From contig SDOX01000175.1 of assembly GCA_004565275.1 (NCBI GenBank), positions 97,899 to 161,898 of the forward strand: DNA of 64,000 bases, in the 5' to 3' direction. Origin of the DNA: Nannochloropsis salina CCMP1776. Taxonomy: Eukaryota > Sar > Eustigmatophyceae > Eustigmatales > Monodopsidaceae. The notes under the pieces were generated by a model. That model saw nothing but the letters and a program-made list of their open reading frames with translations, was not told the origin of the DNA and searched no databases. Shown here one piece after another: positions 10,331 through 20,440 of the stretch. Position numbers and translations under genes: made by a program. Within the stretch, counting starts at the first letter, position 1; each line of letters begins with the position of its first letter.

Positions 10331-13300
10331 TTACAACCATTGCCTCATAGCCGTGGGTACCACTCCTATCGCTTGTAATGACAGGGCCGCAGCCTCCTCA
10401 TCCTGAGGCTCGACGGGCCCGGTCGCAGCTTGTGGTTTGATACCGCTCTCTCCCTCCATGCCTGCGGCCTCGTCCCCCCCTACAGCCTCTTCCTGCCTCC
10501 CTCCCTCGTCCTCGTCCTCATGCTCTTCATCCTCTTCCTCGTGCTGTTCCATTTGCCCTTTCTCCCGTACCCGCCGTTTCCCTCCTCCGCCTCTCCCTAC
10601 CTTCGTCTTCCCCCCTCTAGGACGCTTCCGTCCCCCTGCACCTCCTCTCTCCCCAACTCCACCCTCCTCACCCAGGGCCAGAGCCGCCTCCTCCAACACG
10701 GACATAGGCAACAACGTCGAGGGCATCCCCGGCCCACTGTTCGGGGTCCCGTCCACCACCAAGGGCAAGGGGGGGGGAAAGTTCGCCGTGCTCGCGCCTT
10801 CTCCCTCCCCTCCCTCCCCGCCGGGCTTGCTCCCACCGCTGGCATGGTTCAAGGCCGCCAACGACACGCCCGCGGCCTCCGTCGCACCCAGGCTTATCAT
10901 CTTGGGCGCCAAGGACCCGCCCGTACTCTCCACGCTTCCCACCACCTCCTTCTTTCCCTCCCGCTCCTTCCGTTGCCGAGAGGTGGCCGGGACCATGCCC
11001 TCCTCCTTGTGCTCGGCGCACCGCACGGCTTTCCCTTCCCCGCGGCCGCCATCGCTCCCTTCCCCCCCGTGGGTGTACAGGGGCTTCTTGACACAGCCCT
11101 CCACTTCGCACCGACGACTCTTCATGTCCCGCATCCCTTCCTCCTTGTGCTTCGTGCACCGGGTGGCGCCCTTTCCGTCATCCAACCCAAAGGACGGTTG
11201 CGTCAAGCAGCCGTCGGGAAAGTCGCAGAGCCTGTGGGCCACGTTCACATGGCGCTCCTCCCGGTGGTTCCGGCACCGGACCGGCTTGCGCATTTCCGGG
11301 TCGCCATAGGTGGGCACCTTTCCACACCCCTCCACGTCGCACCGACGGGACACCACGTTCACCTCCCCCCCCAGGCGGTGCTTGGCGCAATGCCGGGGGG
11401 CCTCCCCGAGAAAGGCGTAGGAAGGCTGTGTCCGGCAGAACGGGTCCGCGCACTTCTTGCTCACCACGTCCAGCATCCCGTCCTTCTTGTGGGCGGCGCA
11501 CGAAGCCGCCTTCTGGCCTTCGTAGCCGTAGTACGGGAGCTTGGTGCAGGTTTCCACGTGGCACCGGCGCGACATGCTCACCATCATGGGCCGCTGGTGC
11601 TCGGCGCAGACGAGCGCCCGCTTCGTGTCCGGGTAGCCGTAGTAGGGCGATTTCTGACAGCCCGGCTCCTCGCAAAGGCGATGCGCCACGTCCACCATCC
11701 CCGCCTCCTTGTGGGCGGCGCAGCGAGTCCGGCGTTTCTTACCCGGGTCCGCAGGGTCCTTCCATCCGTACGAAGCCCGCTTCACACAATCGCCAAAGTC
11801 GCAGAGGCTCCCGGTCACGTTGATCATTTTCGGCTGCCGGTGCTCGCTGCAGTAGAGGGCTCGCTGTCCCCGGAACCCATAGTGCGGTCTCTTCTGGCAG
11901 CCTGCGCCCGCCTCACACTTCCTATTGATCAGGTCCACCATGCCCTCCATCTCGTTCCGATGCTTGCTGCAAAACTCGGCGCGGGCGCCTTCCTTCCCGT
12001 AGATGGCCACTTTCTTGCATCCGTCCGCTGTGCAAAACCCCATTTTTAGACCTTTGAGGGCATTGGCGGCACCAGGTGCGCCCCGGGGACCGTTGGCTTT
12101 CCGCTGCCGTTGGCCCGGCGCGGGCGCTGGAGCCGGCAACGCCGGGCCCCCGGCGGTGTGAGTCATGTCGATGATAGGAGGTGGGGCGGAGGGGCCGACC
12201 GTGGTTGAGGGCGCGGTGGAGGGGACATTGAAGAAGGTGGGCTGTCCACTAGAGGAAGAAGCAGAGGTGTGGACGGCATTTTCCATCTTAAGATCGTGGT
12301 GCGGGTGCTCGTCCGCGCCGTGGGAGGGATCCAGGGGGGAAGGAGCGAGGTCTCCACCAGCTTCTTCACCTCCGTCTTCCCCTTCTTCCCCTGTCCGGGT
12401 TCTCCGCCTCCCGACCTCCCCGTATGGCGCCGCCGACCCCAGAAGAGAGGACGGCACTGAGGTTTTTGGTGCTTGTTGTTCCTGCAGGTGCTCGTGCTTG
12501 TGGTGAGGGAGGGGGGGAGGAGGGTGCAGTAGCATGTGCGGTAGAGTCACGTGCAGCTCCTGCGCGGCCGCCATGGTCAACGGGTGGAAGTGAGGGTGAC
12601 TCGGGAGGCTAAGGGGGCCGGAAGGAGGAAGCTCTTTCGCCTGTGAACCCCGCGGCGGCCCCTGCGGGCGTTGCTCTACGCCCTTGGCCGAGTCCCGCAG
12701 AGGCAGCTCGCTCGAGGGGGGGGGAGGGGGCAGCGCCTCCTGTCGCAACTCCGTGCCTGCCTTTTCCCGGCCCTCCGTCAGAATGTGGGATGTCTGGCCC
12801 ATGTCCGGGTAGAAGGCGACCTCCTCGTCCTGCTGATGGTGGTGGTCGGGGCTGCGGTCCAGGCTGAGACCCGTCGATCCGCCTCCCTGGCCGCGGAGAT
12901 GCCGTCCAAGGCCCCTCTCCTGCCCTTTCTCGCACGTTACCCCCACGCCTTCTCCGTCGTCCGCCAGAATTACCACCCCCGACAAGTCTTCCTCCTCGTC
13001 TTCCCCGTGGCGTCCCTCCCCGTTGCTCCCCTGCAGCTCCGTGCCTCCGCCTCCACCCAACCCCCTTACTCCCCCGTCGTCATCCTCTGCTCCCGAGTGC
13101 ACGCCCTCTCCCAGCGGACCATTCAGACAAGTGCCCTCCGCCGGGCCCTCCATGACGGGCAAGAGAGACTGGTGGTGGTGCTGTTGCTCGTCCTCCTCCA
13201 CGACGCCTTCCATGGAGAAAGGGTGGTGGTGCCGCGTGTGCTGGTGTAGCATGTCCTCCTCCAGCCCGTCTCCGTCCTCCTCACCGTCTTCATGCAATGA

Positions 13301-13348
13301 ATTTTCATGCAGGTGGTGGTGATGCGCGTGGTGGTGGTCGTGCGGAGC
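10331..13348 (-). CDS. EsV-1-7 repeat protein, nine C/H repeats, His-rich N-terminus
   Basis: Large minus-strand exon with an open frame of about 1,005 codons. The centre (about 12040 down to 10995) holds nine tandem C-x4/5-C-x(15-24)-C-x2-H units, for example CTADGCKKVAIYGKEG...FCSKH, CDVEGCGKVPTYGD...CRNH and CEEPGCQKSPYYGY...CAEH. This is the EsV-1-7 repeat, first named from an Ectocarpus virus gene and found in the brown-algal developmental regulator IMM. The spacing suggests small zinc-binding modules; molecular function is unknown for the family. Flanks are low complexity: a His-rich N-terminus (HHHAHHHHLH), acidic and Pro-rich stretches, and a basic RKRPRGGKTKVGRG segment near 10600 that could be a nuclear signal. 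A good acceptor (TTCTAG) at 13349-13351 precedes the His-rich frame, so a short upstream exon is likely. Otherwise translation would start at the first in-frame ATG near 13252. Confidence 0.85.
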   Translation of the reverse strand, partial: APHDHHHAHHHHLHENSLHEDGEEDGDGLEEDMLHQHTRHHHPFSMEGVVEEDEQQHHHQSLLPVMEGPAEGTCLNGPLGEGVHSGAEDDDGGVRGLGGGGGTELQGSNGEGRHGEDEEEDLSGVVILADDGEGVGVTCEKGQERGLGRHLRGQGGGSTGLSLDRSPDHHHQQDEEVAFYPDMGQTSHILTEGREKAGTELRQEALPPPPPSSELPLRDSAKGVEQRPQGPPRGSQAKELPPSGPLSLPSHPHFHPLTMAAAQELHVTLPHMLLHPPPPLPHHKHEHLQEQQAPKTSVPSSLLGSAAPYGEVGRRRTRTGEEGEDGGEEAGGDLAPSPLDPSHGADEHPHHDLKMENAVHTSASSSSGQPTFFNVPSTAPSTTVGPSAPPPIIDMTHTAGGPALPAPAPAPGQRQRKANGPRGAPGAANALKGLKMGFCTADGCKKVAIYGKEGARAEFCSKHRNEMEGMVDLINRKCEAGAGCQKRPHYGFRGQRALYCSEHRQPKMINVTGSLCDFGDCVKRASYGWKDPADPGKKRRTRCAAHKEAGMVDVAHRLCEEPGCQKSPYYGYPDTKRALVCAEHQRPMMVSMSRRCHVETCTKLPYYGYEGQKAASCAAHKKDGMLDVVSKKCADPFCRTQPSYAFLGEAPRHCAKHRLGGEVNVVSRRCDVEGCGKVPTYGDPEMRKPVRCRNHREERHVNVAHRLCDFPDGCLTQPSFGLDDGKGATRCTKHKEEGMRDMKSRRCEVEGCVKKPLYTHGGEGSDGGRGEGKAVRCAEHKEEGMVPATSRQRKEREGKKEVVGSVESTGGSLAPKMISLGATEAAGVSLAALNHASGGSKPGGEGGEGEGASTANFPPPLPLVVDGTPNSGPGMPSTLLPMSVLEEAALALGEEGGVGERGGAGGRKRPRGGKTKVGRGGGGKRRVREKGQMEQHEEEDEEHEDEDEGGRQEEAVGGDEAAGMEGESGIKPQAATGPVEPQDEEAAALSLQAIGVVPTAMRQWL

Positions 13349-14180
13349 CTAGAAGGATATGGACGGGGATAAGGGTTATCTCGGCTCTCTCGCGGCGATT
13401 TGGACTCTGACCTGCTCCAGATTTCGAACCCTACAACTTTGCACTGCACAGAGAGGCTGGTCACCTTATCAGAGTACGATCGGTTCTACAGAGTTCGATG
13501 CAATGCACTGGATGGTGGCTTGTGGAGAATGGGCTATTGCCAGCCTCACCCACCACTAGGCGTGCAGCAACCAAGCGTATCTTTACTCGTTGCTCCTATC
13601 CAACCAAATATCTATCGACTTCTACCACATGTCTTACCTCGTCCATAATCCGGGGCGATGGATCGATTTGTGGAAATCGGGCAGCCTGCGGCGTACGCCT
13701 GAGGGCATGAGTAATAAAGTAGATGAAATGAGCGGGGAAGTGAAGAGAGGAAAAGCTGGAGTCGAGCCCAGCAGCATTAGTATGCACGCCAGGGTGTCAT
13801 GGATGCAGATCAGCAAAAGCCAAGCCAAAGGTACAACTGGAATAGCAAGTGGGTGCAAAAAAAGTTCTGGTTTCACTTTTGTGTTCACGCTGTGACACGC
13901 AAATGTGCCATCAGGCATGGCTGCTGCCACAACCACGAAAGTGAACAGACTGTGCACCGGTTGGGAGGCCTAGAGGGAAGGAACGAGGTACATCCGGGTA
14001 GCTATCTACACGGACCCCTTCCCGCCTGGCAAAACTCCCAGTACTCCGAAAAAGTGTGCAGTGAGATAGGAAGAAATAAAGGATATGGCCCGTTTGACTG
14101 TGCTCAATTATTAGTTTTTTCTTATTCTGACACATGCAGCGACGCACAAACACTCACAGCACTGGTGTACGCCCATATAG
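13349..14180. other. Divergent spacer between the EsV-1-7 gene and the WD40 gene
   Basis: Should contain the missing first exon and promoter of the EsV-1-7 gene and the promoter of the WD40 gene. I could not place that first exon with confidence. No other feature was recognised. Confidence 0.4.
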
Positions 14181-15899
14181 ATGTTTTCGTTCTTCCCTTG
14201 TGAAGGTGCTATAAGTAAACACACACCATTACTCGAATCTTCACCGTTACGATCGACAATACCAACATTTCGACGTCAATGTCCTGCTTCGATACTGTCC
14301 AAAACGCTGGCCTACGATTCTTTCCAAGGCACGAACAACTGTCGACCAAGCCACAAAAGAGTTACGAACAAGCCCATAGTTTTTCATTCCCGAATTATCT
14401 CATCAGGCTACGGAAGACGTCCAGTGTCACATGTGCATAGGAGTCAAAAAAGTTTTTCAAGACCACCCTTGCATCTTGAACTCCCCATCTACCCCAGAGA
14501 CACCAATGATAATCCGCCCATTTTTCCCCGATGGAATGCTTCCGGGATGGATATTCCTGCTCCTTCTTTCAACACGCTAAACTCTCCCGTTCTCGATATG
14601 ACCTTCAGCAGAAAAGGTGATATGCTGGGCCTGGGTTTCATGGATGGCACGGCTCAGATCTTTAATCTGCGAAGTTTCCATCGGCGTCGTCAAACTTTTC
14701 TCTTCTCTTCTTCCATGTCACCCACAAATTCTGTCGCGATTAGCCATAGTCAAGAGCTTACATTAACTGCCTCAGGCGACGGAATGGCACATATATTCAT
14801 CTTAGGCGTAGCACACAACGTGCCTGGCAACGTGCCGAGTCACCGGTCGACACCTGTTCTAAGCATTGACCTGCTTGCACCCATCGGTCCTGTCTCGCCA
14901 ACCACGGGACTCTCTGGGAAGAGGCGCAGTGGCTGGAAAAATACGCCCACATCGTTCACAGCCTCAATGTCAGCTAATGCACAGGCTCCTTCAAATTCAA
15001 TGGCGGTGTCCGCAGCATTTTTTTACCTTGACAAATTTGTCCTCACGGCCTGTCGTAATCGACTCTCGATGCACACCTATCTCGTCGAACTTTTGGACGA
15101 GCACGCCCTAATCCGTCATAACTATAATCCATCCAGCTCCTCCAAGTCTGTGAAGAAGGCCTCAGCTTCTCTTTCTACCCAGAGCACGACCCAGACGGTC
15201 CACGTTTGGAGGCATGACCACGCTCATCAGGTTACGGCCTTCGCTTGTCTGAACGGGACCCTTTCCCCTCTCGTTCTTACCGCGTGCTCCGACCGATCTT
15301 TAGCCCTCCTTGATGCCGCGCAGGGCAGCTTCATGCGTGTCGTCCCTGATGCCCACGCTCGGCCAGTCCGCTCTCTGGCCGTGCCGCAAGCTTCGCATTT
15401 CGTCTCATCCCCCGCCCTCCCTCCCTGCGCCCTTGACTTCTTTGCGACAACTGCTACCGACAATACGGCCTCGCTGTGGGACCTGCGAGCAGGCGCGGCG
15501 AAGGTCGCTTCCTTTGTGGATCATGTGAATCGTAGAGAAAAAGTGGGCGTGGCCTTCTCACCGTGCATGCGTTTCTTGGGAGTGGGCAGCGAGGACGGGA
15601 ACGCGTACATGTACGATCTGAGAAAAGGACGTGAGGTTGTCTATACCACAATGAGAGCGGGCGTCGATCATGTTGAGGCCTGCGACGTGGATGAGGGCGA
15701 AGGGAGAGTTGAGAATGAACAGCAGTGCACCCAGGCTTGGGCTCAGGAGGAGGAAATAAAGGGACTGCCACCCCCGCACACAGACGTGGTTTCGTGCGTG
15801 GCCTTCAATCCCTTAAAACCTGAGCTAGCCACAGCCTCCTTCGACGGAGGGGTTCGATTTCACGATCCAGGTGCAAGAGAGCTGAGAGGACGACAATGA
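14181..15899 (+). CDS. WDR27: WD40 repeat protein, WDR27-like
   Basis: Single frame of 572 residues from ATG 14181. WD40 blades are weak in the first half (VLDMTFSRKGDMLGLGFMDG, then AISHSQELTLTASGDGMAHI) and clear in the second (VLTACSDRSLALLDA, FFATTATDNTASLWDLRAG, VGVAFSPCMRFLGVGSEDGN, YMYDLRKGREV, and last VVSCVAFNPLKPELATASFD). The final two blades, with GSEDGNAYMYDLR and the DVVSCVAFNP...LATA...DG ending, resemble the C-terminus of WDR27, a poorly characterised eukaryotic protein. The product is shorter than human WDR27 (~830), and the first ~110 residues are unlike a propeller. Upstream exons may be missing, or this gene may be a short form. Intronless as read. Confidence 0.72.
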   Translation: MFSFFPCEGAISKHTPLLESSPLRSTIPTFRRQCPASILSKTLAYDSFQGTNNCRPSHKRVTNKPIVFHSRIISSGYGRRPVSHVHRSQKSFSRPPLHLELPIYPRDTNDNPPIFPRWNASGMDIPAPSFNTLNSPVLDMTFSRKGDMLGLGFMDGTAQIFNLRSFHRRRQTFLFSSSMSPTNSVAISHSQELTLTASGDGMAHIFILGVAHNVPGNVPSHRSTPVLSIDLLAPIGPVSPTTGLSGKRRSGWKNTPTSFTASMSANAQAPSNSMAVSAAFFYLDKFVLTACRNRLSMHTYLVELLDEHALIRHNYNPSSSSKSVKKASASLSTQSTTQTVHVWRHDHAHQVTAFACLNGTLSPLVLTACSDRSLALLDAAQGSFMRVVPDAHARPVRSLAVPQASHFVSSPALPPCALDFFATTATDNTASLWDLRAGAAKVASFVDHVNRREKVGVAFSPCMRFLGVGSEDGNAYMYDLRKGREVVYTTMRAGVDHVEACDVDEGEGRVENEQQCTQAWAQEEEIKGLPPPHTDVVSCVAFNPLKPELATASFDGGVRFHDPGARELRGRQ

Positions 15900-16198
15900 T
15901 TTTCCCTGGTGCGCAGACCTTAGACCTTTGGGAGATGGAGGGGAATGAACAGCATGGAAAGTGTACTCGAATATGTTTTACTTTTGCATTTTCTACTTTC
16001 GTTCGCAATTTAAGGACATGAGGGATACACAACAGGATCGATCTCTGCGCGTCTTGATGTGTTTTTATGTTTTCACATGACGTAACGACAACTTCCCAAC
16101 GGACGTGCGTACTTTTACTTTTGCCCGTCCCATCAGGGGCTTTCCTTGGCTCGTATCATTTTATGTCCCAGGATAATTAGAATATCTACTCACGCTAT
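15900..16198. other. Convergent 3' region of the WD40 and RNR1 genes
   Basis: AT-rich (TTTTACTTTTGC, TTTTATGTTTTC). Likely polyadenylation signals for two convergent genes. No coding signal. Confidence 0.4.
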
Positions 16199-19100
16199 TC
16201 ACCCCTGGCACGAAAGGCACACGTCATCGCCGCAAGCCCCTGCAGTCCCTTCATTCTCGTCCTCGTCTTCACCATCTTCTTCACTATCCTCCTTGCCACC
16301 CGCCACTCCTGCCTCGCTTGACCCCATCTCCCCCACTGCGCCCTTTCTCCCTCCACTCTTCCTCCTCTTCTTCAGCACCGGTTGGCTGTCGACGGTGAAT
16401 TGAATAGCGTTTGCTGCGGGTTTGGTTCGCAAATAGTACATACCTGTCTTGAGACCCCTCTTCCAGCCGTAAAAATGCATGCTCGTCTGATGACAACATG
16501 TAAAGCGAGAGAGGGAACTGGGTGAGATACAGGCCGACTCAGAACGTTTTAGCCCCAAGTGAAACCTCAATATAACCTTGGAATCATCATCCCCATAAAA
16601 CCTGTACTACCGGCTGTATAACTCACACGTCTCTCCCCAGCTCTCAACTTCCCCCAACCCCCTCACCAGTCGGCTGTAGTCGGGTTCCGCCATAAATGCA
16701 TTTAGACTCTGGCTCTGATCGATGTAAGCGCCCCTGTCTGCGGCCATGTCGATCAATGACTTCTGTTTTATTTCCCATACCGTCCGATAGATCTCCTTCA
16801 TCTCCTGCGGCAGTCCCGGGATGTTCTGAACGGATCCCCCCTCCGCCACCAGGGCATTGCGTACGGCTGGGGTCCACAACCCTTGCGCAGTCAAATCCTC
16901 CAAGAGGTGCGGGTTGACCACAATGAACTCTCCTGCCTTCACTCGCCGTGCGTACAAGTTCGAGGTATAGGGTTCGATGCACTCATTGTAGCCAAGGATC
17001 TGGGCCGTGGAGGCGGTGGGCATGGGCGCCAAAAGCAGGGAATTTCGCAGGCCGTGCTTGGCAATCTCTTTCTTTAAACCTGCCCAGTCCCACCGGCCGC
17101 TTTCTGGAGTGACGCCCCAGAGGTCGAATTGCAACTTCCCTTGACTGGCGGGAGACCCAGGGTACGACTCGTAGGGGCCTTCTTTCTTGGCAAGCTCCAT
17201 GGAGGCCTCGCAAGCGGCGAAGTACATGGTCTCAAAGATTTCTTTGTTCGTTTGCCGGGCCTCGGGAGAGTCGAAAGGGAGGCGAAGCTTGATGAAGGCG
17301 TCGGCCAGGCCCTGCACGCCCAAGCCAATGGGCCGGTGCCTCCGATTGCTCCGCTCTGCCTCCGGCACTGGGTACAGGTTCCTGTCGATGACCTTGTTCA
17401 GGTTGCGCACCACTACCTTGGTCACATTGTAGAGGGCCTGGTGGTCGAATGTCAGCTCCTGTCTAGACTTGCTCCCCGGCCCTTTCCCTCTCTGCGCGGT
17501 AAGGTCTGCGGCCTGTCCGTTATCCTTCCCCCCCGTCCCCGCGCCCTGCACAACAAATTTGGGCAGCACCACCGACGCCAGGTTGCAGACCGCCACCTCT
17601 TCCGGACTCGTGTATTGGACGATCTCGGTGCACAGGTTCGAGGACTTAATGGTGCCCAAGTTCTGTTGGTTGCTCTTCAGGTTGCAAGCGTCCTTGTACA
17701 GCATGTAGGGCGTGCCCGTCTCAATCTGCGAGTCCAAGATGGCAAACCACAAGTCCTGAGCACGCACTGTCTTCTTGACTCGGCCCTGTCGTTCGTATTT
17801 TAAATATAGGTCCCGGAAGGCCTGGCCGTGGCAGTCCGCGAGACCGGGGCACTGATCGGGACACATGAGGGACCAGGTCCCATCCTCCTCCACCCTCTCC
17901 ATGAACAGGTCGGGGATCCAGAGGCCATAGAAGAGATCGCGCGCCCGCGCCTCCTCCTTTCCGTGGTTCTTCCGCAGGTCCAACACTTCGAAGATGTCCG
18001 CGTGCCACGGCTCCAGGTAGATGGCAAAGGCCCCGGGCCTCTTGCCTCCCCCCTGGTCAACGTAGCGCGCCGTGACGTCGAAAACCCTGAGCATGGGCAC
18101 CAGACCATTGCTCGTACCTTTCGTGCCCTTAATGTAGGCGCCGTGCGCGCGGATGTTGTGGGCCGAGAGGCCGATTCCCCCCGCCGCCTTGCTTATCACG
18201 GCGCACTGCTTCAGCGTGTCGTAGATACCAACGATCGAGTCCGCTTGCATGGCCAGGAGGAAGCACGATGACATCTGCGGGAAACGCGTGCCCGCGTGGA
18301 AAAGAGTAGGGGAGGCGTGGATGAACCACTTGTTGCTCATGAGCTCGTAGGTCTCCAAGGCGGCGGGCAGATCCTGCCCATGGATACCAAGGGCCACGCG
18401 CATAAGCATGTACTGCGGGCGCTCCACCACCTTGCGCCCGATCTTCAGCAAGTAGGCCCGCTCCATGGTTTTGAAGCCGAAATAGTCAAAGAAATAATCG
18501 CGCTCGTGTCGGACGGCCGCGTCTAGGGTGGGGCCGTGGGCCGCGACAAGCGCCATCACCTCCTCGGAGATGAAGCCGGCAGCGTGACCCGTGGCGGGGT
18601 CGACATGGTCGTAGAGCTGGCGCATCGTCTGCGAGAACGACGGATTGGTCTCTTTGTGCAGGTTGGAGACGGACACACGGGCTGCGAGCCGCGCGTAGTC
18701 GGGATGATCGATATTCAAGTAGGCCGCCGTCTCCGCCGCTAAATTGTCAAGCTCGGCCGTGGAAACACCGTTATACATGCCTTGAACAACCTTCTGGGCG
18801 ACACGGCCTGGATCCACGTAGTCTGTATTCAGACCCTTGCAAAGGCTGCGCAGGCGCTTCGTGATCTTGTCAAAAGCCACCGGCTCTCTTCGCCCGTCCC
18901 GCTTGACCACGTGCATGTAAGGGGCCTCGCCCCGGTCCGCCTCCGAAGAATCACTGCTGATACCTTCGTTCTGGCTATCTTTCCTTTCCATACGGCTGCT
19001 TGAGCCAGCTGGGATGGTGGAGACAGGGAGAGGGGTATCCTCGTCTACGTCAGAGCCGCCAACCGTCGGTGTCCTCCCTTCCACTTTTTTGACATGGGAC

Positions 19101-19303
19101 TTCCGGATCCGATGCGCTGCAGCTCCTACGGCAGCATTGCGATGCGTCATTCGTGCTACATCTGAACGGATGCTAGGGGCCGATGGAGGGGATTCCAAGG
19201 GTGGTCGGGCCTCAGCGTGTGTGGGGATATGCAGCAAGCCTAAGGCAACCAAGGCGAGAAGTAGAACCGGGCGGGGCATCTTGAGCGAGTTGCCCCTTAC
19301 CAT
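16199..19303 (-). CDS. RNR1: Ribonucleoside-diphosphate reductase, large subunit (class I)
   Basis: Catalytic subunit that reduces NDPs to dNDPs. Two exons: 19303-16667 and 16486-16199, joined [24 protein letters not shown], giving 974 residues. Residues ~130-220 form the ATP-cone ([20 protein letters not shown]). The catalytic barrel has MSSCFLLAM (redox Cys), [11 protein letters not shown] (thiyl-radical Cys) and [11 protein letters not shown] (second redox Cys). The second exon ends in a CLSCQG tail, the CxxC shuttle expected at the C-terminus. Yeast and human enzymes begin almost directly at the ATP-cone, but here ~128 residues precede it. They include a hydrophobic run at residues 9-31 ([18 protein letters not shown]) that looks like a signal sequence. 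Met104 (18994) is an alternative start that would give a normal cytosolic enzyme. Confidence 0.95.
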
Positions 19304-20440
19304 TGCCCTAGACCTATTCCCCGCGAAAATGGCAATATGGCCCTTCTTCACTCAAAGTTCTTGCCTTCTCGAGGGCTGGAGGCCCCCGGGAGCATTCTCT
19401 ACACCGCTAGCCGTGCCTGGGGGAGGCCAGAACGAGGGGGGAGGTACAAGAGGAACGGAGGAAAATTCCCGGGATGAGATCGTGCACATACTCACACCGT
19501 GCCATGTGGCCAAGAGACATTTTGTTGGAGCCTTGCTGGCAAAACGGGCATGCATGAATGACCCAAAGAGGACAAAGGGTTTATGGAGGGGGACGAATGG
19601 AAGGAACCGGAAGACGGGGAGGGCAAGCCCGAGGGACCGTGCTCGTATCACCAGCGATTAGTTCAAGTACAACTGCCTTTTGGATTAATTGATTACTACT
19701 GCAGGCATTCATGTGTTTGGGGGGGGGAAATTCCATCAAAATAAGACGCAGTATAAAAGATTGTTGCAGACACGTGCAAATTTATCGGATCACAGGTCAA
19801 AGAAATGATAGCTTAGGTTTGTAGGCCACAAGATGAGAGTACAAAATTCATAAACACTTTTCCCCTCTCCAACCGAATGCTTTTAGCAAACAAAACTTAT
19901 GTGAAAGCATAATCAAAGCATCCTGATAACGTGGTTTAAGAAAAAGATTCGGTGGTGAGTGTCTCCTTTCCTTTCTTAAAATTCCAAGACACAACCTCCT
20001 TGCTTTGCAGGCAATTATATGAGCCTCAAAAAAACACTCTTTCCTTTTAAAGCTTAGATTCCGAAATTCCACATCTTTCAAAAAGTAGGAATTACTTGAA
20101 AGGTGGACATCTGGATTTTCAAGTATAGAAAGGCCCGAGGATTTAGACTGCTCCGTAACATATCTCAAATTACACGGCTCATACGCGTGTTGGAGCTCAT
20201 AGCTAGGTCAAGTTCAATGACGTCGACAGAGCTCTGGTTGAGGGGCTAATCGACGTTCATACTGTAGTCCGCTTGGACGAGGTTAGCATATATGGATGCA
20301 GGTATCATTGAGAAGGAGATCAAGCGCGTGCACGGGATAGACTGTAGCTCAATTTTATATTTTTTTGTATTTCATTTTTTCTCCGCTTTATTTTTTTTTG
20401 TTCTTAAACGGCGTGATGCGATTGTCGAATCTCTTCAGCT
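19304..20440. other. Spacer between RNR1 and the ankyrin gene, no gene seen
   Basis: Promoter side of RNR1 and the 3' side of the ankyrin gene. From ~19670 it becomes AT-rich with poly-T/poly-A tracts (about 20340-20400). No family match. An open frame continues upstream of the RNR1 ATG only as far as a stop at 19352. Confidence 0.4.

Noticed and set aside
10995-12040. Tandem Cys/His units considered as a plant WRKY19-like or LIM/RING array
   Set aside because: Ligand order and spacing (C-x4/5-C ... C-x2-H with YG after the second Cys) fit the EsV-1-7 repeat and none of those folds.
10430-12049. 539-codon open frame on the plus strand opposite the EsV-1-7 gene
   Set aside because: Antisense of the Cys/His repeats. 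The periodic HVHHP-like patterns simply mirror the real repeats.
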